From Molossus alvarezi (taxonomy: Eukaryota; Chordata; Mammalia; Chiroptera; Molossidae): 64,000 nt of DNA. The notes under the pieces were generated by a model that was not told the DNA's origin, made no database searches, and was given only the letters and a program-made list of their open reading frames with translations. Positions 20,160 to 31,845 of the stretch are shown here, piece by piece. Numbering within the stretch: position 1 is the first letter of the stretch; each line of letters starts with the position of its first letter. A program made the position numbers and the translations under genes. The stretch is taken from NCBI GenBank assembly GCA_037176705.1, contig CM073886.1, forward strand, positions 17,940,501-18,004,500, written 5' to 3'.

Positions 20160-21786
20160 TCTCCCAGTGAAAACACCTGAGCATCTCATGGATCAGGTGA
20201 GAGTCAGCCAGGAAGAAGATAGAAGAGTCAGATGAAATGCCCTCCACATTCTAAGTCTTCTCTTCACTGTTTCTGAAAATCATCTTTGGTAGCAAACGGA
20301 GGGTGATTTCACTTAAAATAGCTCATAGCAGTTGAGGCTGGCTACAAAGCAGAGGTATGCAGATTCTCCCTTCAGGGAGCTGCTCCTGCAGGGACCCAGC
20401 ATTGGAAGATTAACTCCTGAGCAGCCCACTGCTACCGCGTCACCGGGGGTCATCCCTGAGGTGGCACTAGCAAATGGGAAAATTGAGAAGGGACTGAAAT
20501 GCAGTCAGTGTTGGAAAAGCCTGGTGCTCCATCTGTCCATCCCACCGACATCTCTATTTCTTTATCCCTCACTCTGAGCTTGACCATTCTGGGGTGGACT
20601 CTGGTATCTCTGCTGGGTCCCCTACCGGTAACTGGGCCTGCATGTGGTTACCCCCAGTAACCACCATCTGATGGGTAATGCTGATCAGAAGGATGCCTCC
20701 TATATCAGAGTTCAAGTAAGTAGTGGGTGTAAGAAATGTGTCTTGTAAGGTGGTTCTATTTGTTAAAGCTATGCTTACTGGTTATGACTTTCTGAAATGC
20801 TTTGGTAAAAGACATGGCTTGGCCAACACGATGCTTAGAGGTGCAGATGTAAACAGGAAGGCGATGCAGTCAGTTCTGCTCTAACGTAACATGTGTGTTC
20901 CTAAAAGTCACTGCTCTGTGCAGAATTGTACAATAAAACTGCCTGGGTTGGGGCACCTTGTCCAAAAACTCCATCAGTGAGACAGCAAGAAGGGTAGACA
21001 CCTAATGAAAAAGGGAGCACAGTTTAACACGTTAAATGGTTAAGAAATACACACACACACTACAATAAATATCACACTTTACTTTGAAAAAGACCTGAAA
21101 TTTGATGTGGAAGAGAGTGTTGGAAGGAATGTGGTTTGTGGATAACCATGGAGGGCGTGTGTGTGTGTTTGCGCGTGCGCACAGGTATGTGTTTTGCCTG
21201 CTTCTCAGTGCCTCCATTCAGCTGCCTGTAGCATTCTGCGTTTACTTTGTGTTTCTTGCAGGCAAGATCATGCATAAGCAAATGCAAAATACGTGTGTGT
21301 TATGCTCAAATTGTTTCCTAATGTATCAGCTGTATTGGAACAAACTCCATTTTCAAAACAAGTGTTATTGCCGAGCGGCTGTGTCTCGGTGAGAGAGAGG
21401 CTGTCTGCAGGGGCATTTGCAAGGAGCGTTGGTGGGGACAGTGGCTGAGGCTATGTGGCTGAGGCTATGTGGCTGAGGCTCTAGGGAAGGCTTGAGCCCT
21501 AAGATCTCAAGAACACGGAATAGGAGCACCTGCCCTCTGTTTTGTTACTATTGTTAAGCCGGGAGTCCATGAGCCCTGTCCGGCCAGTGTTGCCACATGG
21601 GAGGGGATGGAGGGGCAGCTCATTCTTCTGGTGGCTGTTGTGAGCTGACCTGGGCTTGTTACCACCCTCTCTGCTCCATTTGCCATCAGAGAGGATCAAG
21701 GTCGCCTAGAGGAAAGGAAGTCAACTGCGCCTTGATCTAAAACTGAGAGAGTTATATAGAGACATGGTAACATTAAAAAAACAACA
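20160..21786. other. Unassigned DNA
   Basis: No gene or named repeat seen. Minor items are a short AC run near 21048-21060, a GT/GCGC alternating stretch at 21156-21182 that could adopt Z-DNA, and a 14-base unit GGCTGAGGCTATGT repeated about three times at 21441-21482. Confidence 0.5.
21441..21482 (+). repeat. Short tandem repeat, 14 bp x 3
   Basis: GTGGCTGAGGCTAT repeats nearly three times in a row, the last copy ending in GGCTCTAG. Confidence 0.85.
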
Positions 21787-22035
21787 GCCCTGGCCGGTTT
21801 GGCTCAGCAGTAAGAGTGTCGGTCCTCAGACCATAGAGTCGCAGGTTCGATTTTGGTCAAGGGTACATACCTTGGTTGTGGTTCGTCCCTGGCCCTGGTC
21901 GGGGTCGTGTGGGAGGCAACCAGTCGATGAGTCCCTCTCAAATTGATGTTTCTCACTCTCCCTCTCTCTTCCTCTCTCTCCCTCCCTCCCACTCTATCTG
22001 AAGATAAATAGAAAAATATCCTCAGGCGAGGATTT
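21787..22035 (+). mobile_element. VES SINE
   Basis: GCCCTGGCCGGTTTGGCTCA begins the element; A box at about 21799-21810 and B box GGTTCGATTTT at 21844-21854. The body and TATCCTCAGGCGAGGAT end are well kept. TTAAAAAAAC-like sequence lies on both sides (21773-21786; near 22047-22062), a possible imperfect duplication. Confidence 0.94.
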
Positions 22036-22104
22036 AAAAAAAAATGTTAAAAAACCCCACCACCAACAAAAAACTGAAGTCACTGTCCTGATGTTGCAAA
22101 TCCA

Positions 22105-22240
22105 ATCAACAGATATTTATTGACTTACTGAGCACCTACTATGCACCGCCTACCTAGGCATTTCGGATACACTAACACATGAAGCAGACAAAAATATCTG
22201 CCCTGTGGAATTTATATTCTGGTAGGAGAGCCAGAAATAT
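22105..22240 (-). mobile_element. L2 3' fragment, antisense
   Basis: GATATTTATTGACTTACTGA, GCACCTACTATGCACCGCC and ATTTATATTCTGGTAGGAGAG match the antisense L2 3' end. Confidence 0.8.
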
Positions 22241-22624
22241 GATGTTTTGTTTTCCCCAATAAAGACATAAATTCTTTAAAAAGATTAGCAATAGCAGCAA
22301 AAACTCGTGCTTTCATTAAAAAAAAAAAAAATGAAGTCCCCTGTATTGTCAAAGGGCATAGTTGTGCATGGGGCTGAAATACTTTCAGAATGAAGGGCTG
22401 GTCTTTCCAGAAAATGTTACCTCCATATGAAGACTGTTAGAAACCGTAGCTGCAGAGCAGGGAAGGGTTAAGCCAGGAGAAAGACCCTGGCGGGCGCCTT
22501 GTTCCAGCCTCCTCAGGATATTTAGAACCAAAACTTGCTCCCTACAGTGCAGCGGGGCTGCTGTCTGTAACACAAGCCTGATACCCAGCCGTTTGCTGCT
22601 GCTGAGCGAGGAAGCATGCCTGCT
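22241..22624. other. Unassigned DNA with an A run
   Basis: An A run of about 15 lies at 22317-22331. Nothing else recognised. Confidence 0.4.
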
Positions 22625-22820
22625 TCAGGGCTGGGGCTCTGGATTCAAGGCTCAGCTCCTCGTCCTGTTAGCCATAGGTGAGTCAGCAAGCTTTTCTAAG
22701 TGCTGGTTTCTTCATCTAAGGATACGGATGATAACAGAACAGACCGCAGGGTATCAGGGCAAAGCTTAAATAAGATAATGTGGTTGGCACACTATGGCCC
22801 ATGGTAGGAACTGGACACAC
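22625..22820 (+). mobile_element. MIR SINE
   Basis: GGCTCTGGATTCAAGGCTCA, GGTGAGTCAGCAAGC, GTTTCTTCATCTAAGGATAC and GTTGGCACACTATGGCCCATGG follow MIR order on the plus strand. Confidence 0.7.
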
Positions 22821-22989
22821 TGCGTCTGCTATCAGTTGAGTGTGGCTCCTTGGAGACAGTCTCTTGGTGATCGTGGGCCTGTGACAATGATTCTTGCCCT
22901 CTGGGCTGGAGTAGTTTATTATCCATCTCTCCTTGGGCGTCGAATCATACGCTGCCTTCTATGGAGTTTAACATTCACAGTGAATTGCC

Positions 22990-23200
22990 TTATTTCCCAT
23001 AATGCTTGCTGTCGGTTTATTGAGCTCTACAATAGCAGATGTGGAACCAGACACTCCCCAAATAGTGCTGTGTCTAATCCTTACATCAGCTCTAAGAGGG
23101 AGGGTATTCTTATCCCATTTTTCAGAGGAGGAAACTGCAGATCAGGGAAGTTGAGTAACTTGCCCGAAGTCACACAGCTAGTTAAGTGCCGAGCAGTGGT
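22990..23200 (-). mobile_element. MIR SINE, antisense
   Basis: ATCCCATTTTTCAGAGGAGG, AAACTGCAGATCAGGGAAGT and AACTTGCCCGAAGTCACACA are the complement of the MIR core. Confidence 0.8.
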
Positions 23201-23372
23201 TAGAAGTCACCCTCTTCTTCCCACCCCAAAAATTATATTGCACACCCTCAGAGAGCAGAAGTCGGGTCTGTTTTATAGTATTTATATCCACAGGGAGGTT
23301 GGCTATTAAAATGGAACTGGAAATTGACCCAGAGAACCCTCTCATCTGCCAGTTGGCCCCCCAAAGTGCTTT

Positions 23373-23590
23373 TATTTTTTCTTTATTGATTTTTAGAGAG
23401 AGAGGAAGGGAGAGGGAGAGAGAGAGATGGAAACATTGATGAGAGAGAACATCCATCAGCTGCCTACCGGAATGCCCCCCACTGGGGATTTGGCCCACAA
23501 CCTGGGCATGTGCCCTGACCGGAATTGAACCGGCGACCTCTTGGTGCACGGGTCAATGCTCAACCACTGAGCCACACTGGCCGGGCATCT
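23373..23590 (-). mobile_element. VES SINE, antisense
   Basis: Starts with TTTTCTTTATTGATTTTTAG, has CCCACTGGGGATTTGGCCC and GGAATTGAACCGGCGACC, ends CACTGAGCCACACTGGCCGG. CCARAGTGCTTT flanks it (23361-23372; 23591-23602). It belongs to the 'CAGTGTGGCTCAGTGGTTGAGC' subgroup. Confidence 0.95.
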
Positions 23591-23602
23591 CCAGAGTGCT
23601 TT

Positions 23603-24602
23603 AAGCATATGGATTCCAAGGCCGGATGTAGTGGTCAGTGAAGCTAAACAAACATACCCTCATGCCTTAGGGCAGTTACAGGGATTTGTAAACAAAGGGA
23701 AGGAGGGAGGTCCAGACGTCTTCATTTTCATCTCCTTCCCCAGCTTGGAGCAACAGCTCACAGGCAATGTGCATGCCTTATGTCTGAATATTTTAAAGCC
23801 ACACATTAAGCTAAAACTGTTAGTGCATGGAGGGGTCTTAAATTTTTATATGAAAGTATTATTTAAAAACTTTGTACCTTTTTAGTGCTATGGAGGCAAG
23901 CTCCTGGTTGTAACTCTTTCGAAGTGAGAGTTGAGGGTCAGGAGTTTTTGACTAAGTGTAGACCTCTTCCATAGGATAACCCCCTCCCTCTATCCTGCGG
24001 TTATGATCTATGCCTAAGCAAGAGGGTTAGAATTTATGTTGGGGAAATATGAACACGTTAGTTAAAGAACACATTTCCCTCCTGTGGTTATGTCGGCAGA
24101 GTCTACAGAGGGTCCTCATCATATTAATGCTGGTTTCGCTTTGCCTAAAGAATAATTCTGAGCCTGCCATCTAGAGAGTGCTATCAACGGGATCTCGGCG
24201 TCGACGGTGACATTCGTGATTGGCTTCAGTGGGGGCTTGCCCACCCTCCCCGGCAGCTGCTGAAATTGAGCTGTCAGACGAGGAAGATGAAATGCTACTT
24301 TGTTCTATGGCTTGAGTTCCCAGAGGCAATGTTTCCAGGTCATTTGACATTAGTTCAGAGAATGAGAAAGTATTTATCTTTTTTTTTTTTTTTTTTCATT
24401 TTTTCGAAAACTTAGGGGGAAAATGTTTTCTGCTCCTTGGTAACTGGGAAATGACAGCTCTCCAGAACAGCTGTCTGCATGGCGAGGGGCATGTTTACCC
24501 GGGTGGCTGGTGGTGTTCGGAGATGCCAGCTCCGCCCTCCCGGGGGGATCGGGCACCAGCTTCCAAGCATCAGCCTACAATAAGCATGTTGCACACTGAT
24601 CA
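23603..24602. other. Unassigned DNA
   Basis: Nothing recognised apart from a T run at 24379-24396. Confidence 0.45.
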
Positions 24603-24850
24603 TCTTTAAAGCAGTGTTTCCCAAAGAGTGTTCCTTGGGACATGAGTTACACAAGATGCTCCAGGGAAAGGAAGATGCCGTGGGAAAGTGTAATTGTTTC
24701 CGTGGCCACGTGAGTCTGAGGAAACACTCTACGCTGTGTTTATCTCCTTCCTGTCGACACACAAGTCCTACTGGTATTTCAAGGTTCTCAGGGTTTCTAG
24801 AGGCAAGAAACTTGTGAAGCATGGCTTAAGCTAGAATTTCCCAAATTTAT
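24603..24850. mobile_element. Possible hAT-type MER element
   Basis: GCAGTGTTTCCCAAAGAGTG at the left and an ending GAATTTCCCAAATTTATTTG on the right resemble hAT-type elements whose termini read CAGTGTTTCCCAAA. Family not named. Confidence 0.4.
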
Positions 24851-24879
24851 TTGAATTTTTGGCATTTTAAAAAAGATTT

Positions 24880-25250
24880 TTTAGTGTCTAGTATGTGTCT
24901 GGCACTTTAGACAGTACAGAGATGAGAGACACAATGGTGAGTAAGGCAGATGGACCTTATGTGGCCTCCTGGAGCTTCTATGTAAATAATAAGTAAGCAA
25001 ACAAAACAATAAATAATTACCCGTTGTGATACACAACATGAATAAACCAGCAGGGTGCATTAGTGAGGAATAGTGGGAGGGGTGGATCTGATGTAGGACA
25101 GAGAGGAACACTCCAGGAAGGCAACTTATAGTTGAGAATTAAAGCATGAGAAACAGACAGTCCTGTGAAGTATGGGAGAAAGAGATGGGGAAGCATGTGC
25201 AAAGGCCCTGAGGTATCACGGGTCTAAGAAACACCACTGTGTAAACTGCC
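24880..25250 (-). mobile_element. L2, antisense
   Basis: GTCTAGTATGTGTCTGGCAC, GAGACACAATGGTGAGTAAG, CTCCTGGAGCTTCTATG and GTGCAAAGGCCCTGAGGTAT match L2 3' parts in order. Confidence 0.75.
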
Positions 25251-26329
25251 CTGTGACCAGAACATCTCCTAAGATAATTACAAAAAGCCTGGTACAAAGT
25301 ATACACTCTAAGTAGATTTGGTCCCCTTTCTTCCCTTGTCAGGGGATTTTGAACATCGCCATTGAGAAGGGTCTTGGGCAAGCTCCATGCTCTGTTCCTG
25401 CATCATCTCAGACTTGCTTCGTGGTATGTGGGTGGTACTCTGAGACTGTTGGCCCCCTCAGAGTGGAGAGAGTGTGCCTCTAGCTCTCTGGCCAAAGCCC
25501 TCAGTTCAAGCTTTGCAATTTAGACTCATTTGAGGTGCAACAATGAGAATGCGAAGGGTTAGACATCTAGGTCAGGAACTCAGACACGTGTATGAAAGAG
25601 ACATCTGGAGAGTTTGTGAAAACGCACCATCCATGGTCCACTACCCCTCCCCCCTCAGATCCACCTGGATGCTTCACACACCTGGGCCCACGACCTCTGA
25701 GGAGGCCCACAGCACATACTGCTCTGGTCTGGGCTTGCTTAGCCAGTTTGTATATGTTTTGATTTATCAACTCTATTAGGAACATCTTACAGGCCATAGT
25801 AAACCTTGATTTAGAAGCCATTCTTTCGTAATGCAGTGTGTCTATGATCCCCAAATCTGAAATATGGCAGTTGGTGGGATAATAAATCAGGAAACAGACT
25901 TATTTATGTACTCTTAAAGCAAGAAAAACAGGCCACAGAGTTTCCGCGGATACATGGAGCCTACACCACTGAGAGCCCATCAGGTTGGAGCTCGGTCCTT
26001 AAACCCGGTCTGGTTCCCTGATCTAAAGGGACCCCTCCACTGCGGTGTTGAGCCCTCTCTTCTCCTGGAAGTTTCTCTATCAGTTTTCTCCTTTTCCACC
26101 CTTTGGAATATAAACAAACTCCAGACTCTCTCATCCAGGGAAGGACAAGTCCCCCTGGTTCCTGATTATCTTTCTTGCTCCTGATCATGCTCCTGATCAT
26201 GCTCCTTTGCACAGGTCTAAGCGTCCTCAGTGACAACCTCCCTCCTCATTTTGCTGTTAGCGTTAAGCCCGGCTCCTGAGTAAGATTTCCAGGCTGTACC
26301 CACACTGCCCCTGCCTACCTGTCCAAGCT
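25251..26329. other. Unassigned DNA
   Basis: No gene or clear repeat. A small direct repeat, CTCCTGATCATG, occurs about 2.5 times at 26177-26203. Confidence 0.45.
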
Positions 26330-26590
26330 GGCATTTCCCCTAACTGCCTGGCTTGCTGTGCCCCAGCCACACTGAAATCCTTTTCTTCTGCCCTTGCCCT
26401 GTGACCTTCTTAACAGGATCTCTTTTTGTCAGGATGATCATATTTGTTTATTGTCTGTCTCTCCCTAATGAGAATAGAAGACTGGTGAATTTAGGCATCT
26501 CGTCTGTCTTGATCCCTGCTATATTCCAAGGGTCTAAAACAGCCCTTGTTTTAGTGACCAATACGTATTTATTATTCAAATGAATACAAT
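26330..26590 (+). mobile_element. L2 3' end
   Basis: TTATTGTCTGTCTCTCCCTA, ATGAGAATAGAAGACTGG and ATACGTATTTATTATTCAAA align with the L2 3' end, sense orientation. Confidence 0.65.
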
Positions 26591-26599
26591 CACCCTCTT

Positions 26600-26985
26600 C
26601 TGGGTGTTTGAAATACTTTCTCATTTGCTGACAGTCTTCCACGTCTCTTGTCCACTTCATCTGCACACTTTGCCTGCTAACTCCTACACTTCCTGACATC
26701 CTCAGCTCATATGTCACCTTTCCCAGAAAGCACTGTGTCACCTCCTCCAGGAAGGATGCCCTGACTTCTCAGGTTTGGGATGGGTTTCTCCTGTGTGCTC
26801 CCAGAGTGCTCAGGACACTTTATTACAATCACCTGTTTATTTGTTTTGATCTTTTATAAATTCCAGGGGGCCAGGGGCCTTGGATTCCTGTGTACCTTTG
26901 AATCGTAAGCTCCCCCCCACAAGGTCTAACATAATGCCCATGCTCGGTAGGCAGGCAGTAAATATTTATTGAATAAGAGGTTTTT
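26600..26985 (+). mobile_element. L2 3' end, second copy
   Basis: CAGCTCATATGTCACCTTTC, GAAGGATGCCCTGACTTCTC, CACCTGTTTATTTG and GTAGGCAGGCAGTAAATATT follow L2 order. Two L2 3' ends therefore lie in tandem. Confidence 0.75.
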
Positions 26986-28850
26986 AACTCTCTATCCCTT
27001 CTCTCTCATTTTTATCCAAACATCTCAAGAGGAGTCTGTTCAGTGTCAGTCTGTTGCAAGTAGACTCTCGGACCTGCCACTGGACTTGTCTGGACGAGAG
27101 ACTCCTGATTTCTGTGCTGCCAAACCCAATGGATGCTTCCTAGCCCTTACCTTAGGGGCCGTCCCTGTGGCACTGTGCACGGCCACCCGTCCCCCTCGAC
27201 ACTGTCTGTAACGGGCACCGGGTCCCAGGTGCTGGGCCATGCAGAGGCGTTGGCCGGCAGGTACCAGGAGATCCCAGGGGCTCCCAGGGAACCTCCTGCA
27301 GCATGAGGAATGGGTTATATGGAGACTTAACCTCACGCAGAGAAAGGGCCTTCATAAGGACTTTGTTATCCTTTGGGGTTGACACATTATGTCAGTTACA
27401 TTCCTTCTATCAATTCCATCTGCTCGACACAGTGCTGCCACCATCCGCATCCTTAGGACAGGATGGATGGGGCATGGGAGGGAGTGGCTGCCCGGTCCTT
27501 AGTCCTGGGAGGGGACGTCACGTTAACATTTCCAAGAGATCGCGGACGTTCTCCTCTACGCCTGCAGTCAAAACCCAGACATTGTTCATTCTGTGTCTCG
27601 ACTACCAGTTAGTGGGAAACAGACACGTTCCTTCCTTCTTTCCTGCCTTCTAGACATTTCTGGAAGCAATGTCTTCGTTGGGAAGAAAAAGTACAAAAGA
27701 AAACCATCAAACAGAGGCCAGGCCTCGTGAGGCACGAGGGAACGGGCGACAAGATGAGCTTTTGAAAGCATTTCCGTTTCTGCCTTGTAGTCGACCTTGT
27801 ATGCTCATGGCTCCCGGTAATACGGCTCAGTGCTCTCTGCCCTGAGGATGCTCCTGACCCTAGCACTCCGTGAGGCTCCTCCGCCCCCTCTGCTGCATGC
27901 TCCGCTCCCTTCTTGTGGGGGTGGAGGGTCTCGTGTTATGTTCTCATGTATTTTAGTAGAAATTACTTGAGGACCATGGTCTTAGTTTCTTTCACAACTT
28001 ACATTCAGAGTTACAACCCTGGAATCGACGGGAACTTTCTTTCTCCAAGTGCCTCAATTTGGTGAGACAACTGAGTCCGCCCCGTTATTCAGGACCGCAT
28101 CCTGCTTTTCATCTGTTCGTTCGTGCGTTCATTCACTCACCCAACGTGGTGCCGTGGATGTGAAGACACGGGGAAGAGGACCTTCCATTGCCTGGCTTTG
28201 ATTTCTAGGGCGAGAAGCTTCGAAATGCCCGGCACTGCTTTTGCCTCTTGCTCCAAGGCAGAGTTCTCTCTGAGCCCCTGGCAAGGTTGGAATGACCTCT
28301 CATCATTCAGGAAAAAGAAAGATGTGATGGAGCAGATTTATTGCTCTTCCGTCCAAGTTTATTTGTGAGGTCACCATCCGTGTAACATGTGGCAACTGGG
28401 GACCTGCAGTGATATGTCAGGTAGCACTGGCGCCTCCGCGATTCTCCTTCGAGCCTGTGAGGACACCTTCACCCTGGCTGTGGGAGCTGCCGGGTCAGGA
28501 CTCAGTGCAAGGACCTCTCCGTCTCGTCGCCTTTGCTTATGCATTAGATCAAGGCTCTGATGCTACATTCTGGTGCCAGGGGCTACTGTGAAACAATTGG
28601 CGTGAATAGAGCACATTGTCAGAGTCAGGAGAGGATGTGGAGAGCGTTGGGGGAGGAAAGAAAACTTCAGGGGAAATTGGTCTTGGGATCAGAGGATGAG
28701 CCTCCTGGGCACCACGGGCTTCACTTTCATCAGGCGGATAACAAGGTCCACCCTGGGGAATCCTCCTTAACGTTTCGGGTGCAGGGGAGCTGAGCTAGTG
28801 GGCAGCTGGCTGAGTTCCCTGCTTCTGGGGTGGTGCCTCTCCAGTCTATA
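26986..28850. other. Unassigned DNA, moderate GC
   Basis: Several chance open frames occur but none shows recognisable domains, consistent splice signals or codon bias that I can see. No repeat named. Confidence 0.45.
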
Positions 28851-28854
28851 ACTA

Positions 28855-29190
28855 AAAACATCTTTACATCTTTATTGTTGTATTACAGATGTCCCCCCAC
28901 CCCCCATTGCCCCCTCCACTCAGTTCCTGACCCAACTTTTGGTTTTTAAATAACATTTTTATTGAGATACTATTCACATGGCCATGCATTTTACTTATTT
29001 AGAGTACAATTCATTGGTTTCTAATATATACACTGAGTTGTGCAGCCATCATCACAATAAGTTTTAGGACATTTCTGTCACCCCCAAAGAAACCTTATAC
29101 TGTCCCTTTTAGCAGTCACCTCCCATGTCACATCCCCTCCCCAGCCCCTGGGAGTCCTGATCGCTTTTATGTCTCATGCCACAGTTTGCA
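28855..29190 (-). mobile_element. L1 3' UTR pieces, antisense
   Basis: Two joined pieces. 28855-28930 (TTATTGTTGTATTACAGATG then C-rich) resembles the 3' UTR of the twin-primed L1 at 51495. 28935-29190 (TTTTTATTGAGATACTATTC, GAGTTGTGCAGCCATCATCA) is an L1MD/ME-type 3' end. Confidence 0.75.
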
Positions 29191-29202
29191 ATTGTACATT
29201 GA

Positions 29203-29220
29203 GTTTTTTTTTTTTTTTTT
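29203..29220 (+). repeat. Poly(T) run
   Basis: A run of about 18 T residues, possibly the old antisense tail of a neighbouring insertion. Confidence 0.85.
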
Positions 29221-29224
29221 CCCT

Positions 29225-29320
29225 GTCTATGACTGACACTAGACTGTGAACTTGATGTGGGTAGGAACCATACATGTTTTATCCACCATTCCAAGTCCTC
29301 CCCCCCCCCCAAATGATATC
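29225..29320 (+). mobile_element. L2-like 3' end
   Basis: ACACTAGACTGTGAACTTGA and TGGGTAGGAACCATACATG resemble the L2/MIR3 end (CTAGACTGTGAGCTCC…GGGCAGGGACC). Confidence 0.5.
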
Positions 29321-29464
29321 ACCTTCTGCCACTTTATTATGTCTTCTCTCTGGATTACATTTTCATTTCCTTCCACTGAATCTGTCCTTCTGGCTCCCTT
29401 CTTGGATTATTTTATTTCTTCGGGTTCATAAGAAATGATAACAATAGCTTTTATTTATATAACA

Positions 29465-29775
29465 TGTCTTTGTTTATTTCCAGCTTTGTTGAAATATAAT
29501 AGACATGTAACTTTGTGTAAATTTAAGGTGTACAATGTAATGATTATATATATAATGCAAAATAGTTACCACAATAAGGTTAGTTAACATCACATGATTA
29601 CATTTTTTTTTTCCTGCTGAGAGCTTTAAAAATCTACTCTCTTAGCCATTTTCAAATATACAATACAGTATCGTTAACTCTAGTTACTAGGCTGCACATT
29701 ATACCGCCAGAGCTTGATTAGTCTATAACTGGGAGTTTGCGCCCTTGACCCCCTTCACCTATCTCTCCAACCCTG
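29465..29775 (-). mobile_element. L1M 3' end, antisense
   Basis: AGCTTTGTTGAAATATAATA, GGTTAGTTAACATCACATGA, CTACTCTCTTAGCCATTTTC and ATACAGTATCGTTAACTC follow an L1MB/MC 3' UTR in antisense. Confidence 0.8.
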
Positions 29776-30475
29776 TTTTTGTTCTTGGGCCCATACAAAC
29801 CCAATGGTGTGCACTTTCTCTTCTAATTTCTCCCACTTTGCTAAGGAAATGAGTCCTTCGAGTGTTGAGCAGTCCCTCCTCTCTTGTCAAGCCAGGCTAT
29901 CTGTAGGTTTGCCAGAAGCAGAAGGTGCAATCTTAACCACCTGTTGCTTAAAGTGTAGATTGAATATTTGCAAACCCAAGAAGCCCTGTCCTAAGACGAA
30001 AATCATACATTTTGGATGAAGGGCAGGGCCGACTGTCCAGGACATCTTGGGAATCAATTCCAGCATTCTTGCTTCTCTAGTGATGCACAGTCACCCCGGT
30101 CAGGCATCTCACCTGGACTTAGAGACAGGTGTCCGCTGGCAAGAAGCCATTGGATCAGAACAAGACCTTGGTCTTGCTATTCTAGTTTCTGCAGGTTGAA
30201 GGATGGCACTTGAAAGAGTCTCAGTCACCCAGACATTGTGCTGTAGGACATGGGCATCAATTGTTCTGCCCATCACTAGCAAGCAGGAGGCAGTGGCAAT
30301 GTTAGGAACACGGACACATCTGGGGTTCGTCGCTGTGGCTGCAGCTTTAGGGGGATGCTGAGTGGCGAAGATGACACGGATCATCAAATGAGCAGGGCTC
30401 AAAACAAGCAAGAACGACCTCTTCCTTTTCTTGTGCTGGGCTTCCTCCATGGTATTCCAGAACGCAGAAGGAAAA
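29776..30475. other. Unassigned DNA
   Basis: No recognisable element. Minus-strand frames crossing the nearby GT run read poly-Thr/His only because of the repeat. Confidence 0.45.
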
Positions 30476-30477
30476 GT

Positions 30478-30478
<1 letters not shown>

Positions 30479-30521
<43 letters not shown>
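30479..30521 (+). repeat. (GT)n microsatellite
   Basis: Twenty-one uninterrupted GT units. Likely polymorphic and Z-DNA-prone. Confidence 0.97.
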
Positions 30522-30523
<2 letters not shown>

Positions 30524-31650
30524 GCACTCTGCAATAGAATTTGGAAGGGATGACAATCTATAAAGAAAGCAGAGGAGAAGCTTCCTGGAATCTTTTCTGT
30601 ACGCTGTTCTGAGACATTTTCCAACAGCCAGTCTGCTTAGGCTGGTGTAGAAATGAGACCTGGGAAAGGCCCCTGGGGGTGGGGATCTTACTCCAGCCAA
30701 ACTTGGTCTTGAATCCTCCCAGTTTTTCTCGGTTTTCATATGAAGGTTAGTATGTCAGCCTCTTTAGACTGACTTTTTTCAGCTCTCCAATTGCCTTCCA
30801 CCCACTGGGAAGCTAGACAGTAGACAAATAATCAAACACATAAATACCCACTTGCGAATGATTGTTCAGTATGTAAAGAATATTAAGTGTAAGGTGTATG
30901 ATGGCATCTACTTTAGATGGAGTGGTTATTATATTTTGTTTCTGCCTGACTTCTCGAAATTGGCTGATTTTGGGGGGGATAACTCGCCCCATTTCCTAGA
31001 GAAGGCAGCAATGGAAGGACAAAACAAAAACCAACCACACTGTGGATAAACTGCCCGGATAGCTTTAGAGTGCTTTAAAACTTTGTTTTTCGTTGAGTGT
31101 TAGACAGGGAGACACTCACAAATGAGCCACCAGCCAATTCACCTGCAGACACTTCTTATCGACTGGGTCCCTTCTCGTGTATTTAATCAAATAGCAGCGT
31201 AATAAATTAGCGGCGATTCGTTTGGACACCAAATACCAAGTTGTTCTCCTAAGTGACCTGGATTGATTTCCACGTGTCGCAATTCATCAGAAGGAAGTGG
31301 CTTCACAGCTGGGAGTCCAGATACTCTAACATGTTTCTGTTCTCACTTTCACTTGAACCAGCAAAAGACATTTGGTTTTCTGCCTCAGGTGGTAAGCATC
31401 ACAATTAGTGGGACTGGAAATGCCACGCAGAGGCCCTCAGGTGGATTTGCTTTCCTGGCCCAGAAAGGCCTCGTGCATCTCTGGCGGAAACCAGATGGAA
31501 CCCTCGCCCAGGAGAGAAAGGACAGGGCATCCGTCCCACACCTCACGGCCTTGTGGACATGTGGGGCACCCGTGTATGCAGGGCTGTGTGTATCCTCTCC
31601 AGACCCCAGGGCCATATCCCTTGGGAGTAGTTGTGAGATTCAGTGCTGAT
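30522..31650. other. Unassigned DNA, with a possible conserved non-coding stretch
   Basis: No repeats recognised. 31150-31280 is A/T-rich with several retained CpGs and TAAT cores (see findings). Confidence 0.45.
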
Positions 31651-31654
31651 GTTA

Positions 31655-31845
31655 ATAGTTAACATACATGGAGTCTTCAGACGCATCAAGCATTCTTCTA
31701 AGTGCATTACAAGTACTAACTCATTTCATCTTTACAACCACCCCATGAGGTAGGTAGCACTAGAGTCTCCACTTTATAGATAGGGAAAGTGAGTCACCAG
31801 AGGGGAAGTAACCTGCCCATGGTTTCACAGTGAGGTGATGGTGGA
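31655..31845 (-). mobile_element. MIR SINE, antisense
   Basis: AACTCATTTCATCTTTACAA, CCCCATGAGGTAGGTAGC, TTTATAGATAGGGAAAGTGA and TTTCACAGTGAG are a MIR in antisense. Confidence 0.82.

Larger units (their letters stand above)
14600..20160 (+). mobile_element. Long, decayed sense L1M copy, with two SINE insertions
   Basis: Recognisable pieces occur in the right order on the plus strand: 5' UTR-like sequence (about 14600-14950), ORF1 remnant (15236-16034 and on past 16310), inter-ORF spacer, ORF2 remnant (about 16860-19735), and 3' UTR (to about 20160). Dozens of stops and indels mark it as an ancient mammalian-wide L1M type. VES SINEs at 14953-15217 and 16048-16296 split it, each with clear target duplications. 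A minisatellite replaces part of the 3' UTR. The 5' boundary is uncertain by perhaps 200 bases. Confidence 0.85.

Noticed and set aside
25543..25779. Possible small coding gene with HVYERDIWRVCENAPS-like translation
   Set aside because: No family recognised, frame overlaps a 95-codon frame on the other strand, and there is no supporting context.
30479..30521. Possible CRISPR-like or regularly spaced repeat
   Set aside because: A plain GT microsatellite. The 46-bp array at 19851 likewise has no spacers, and this is a mammalian genome.
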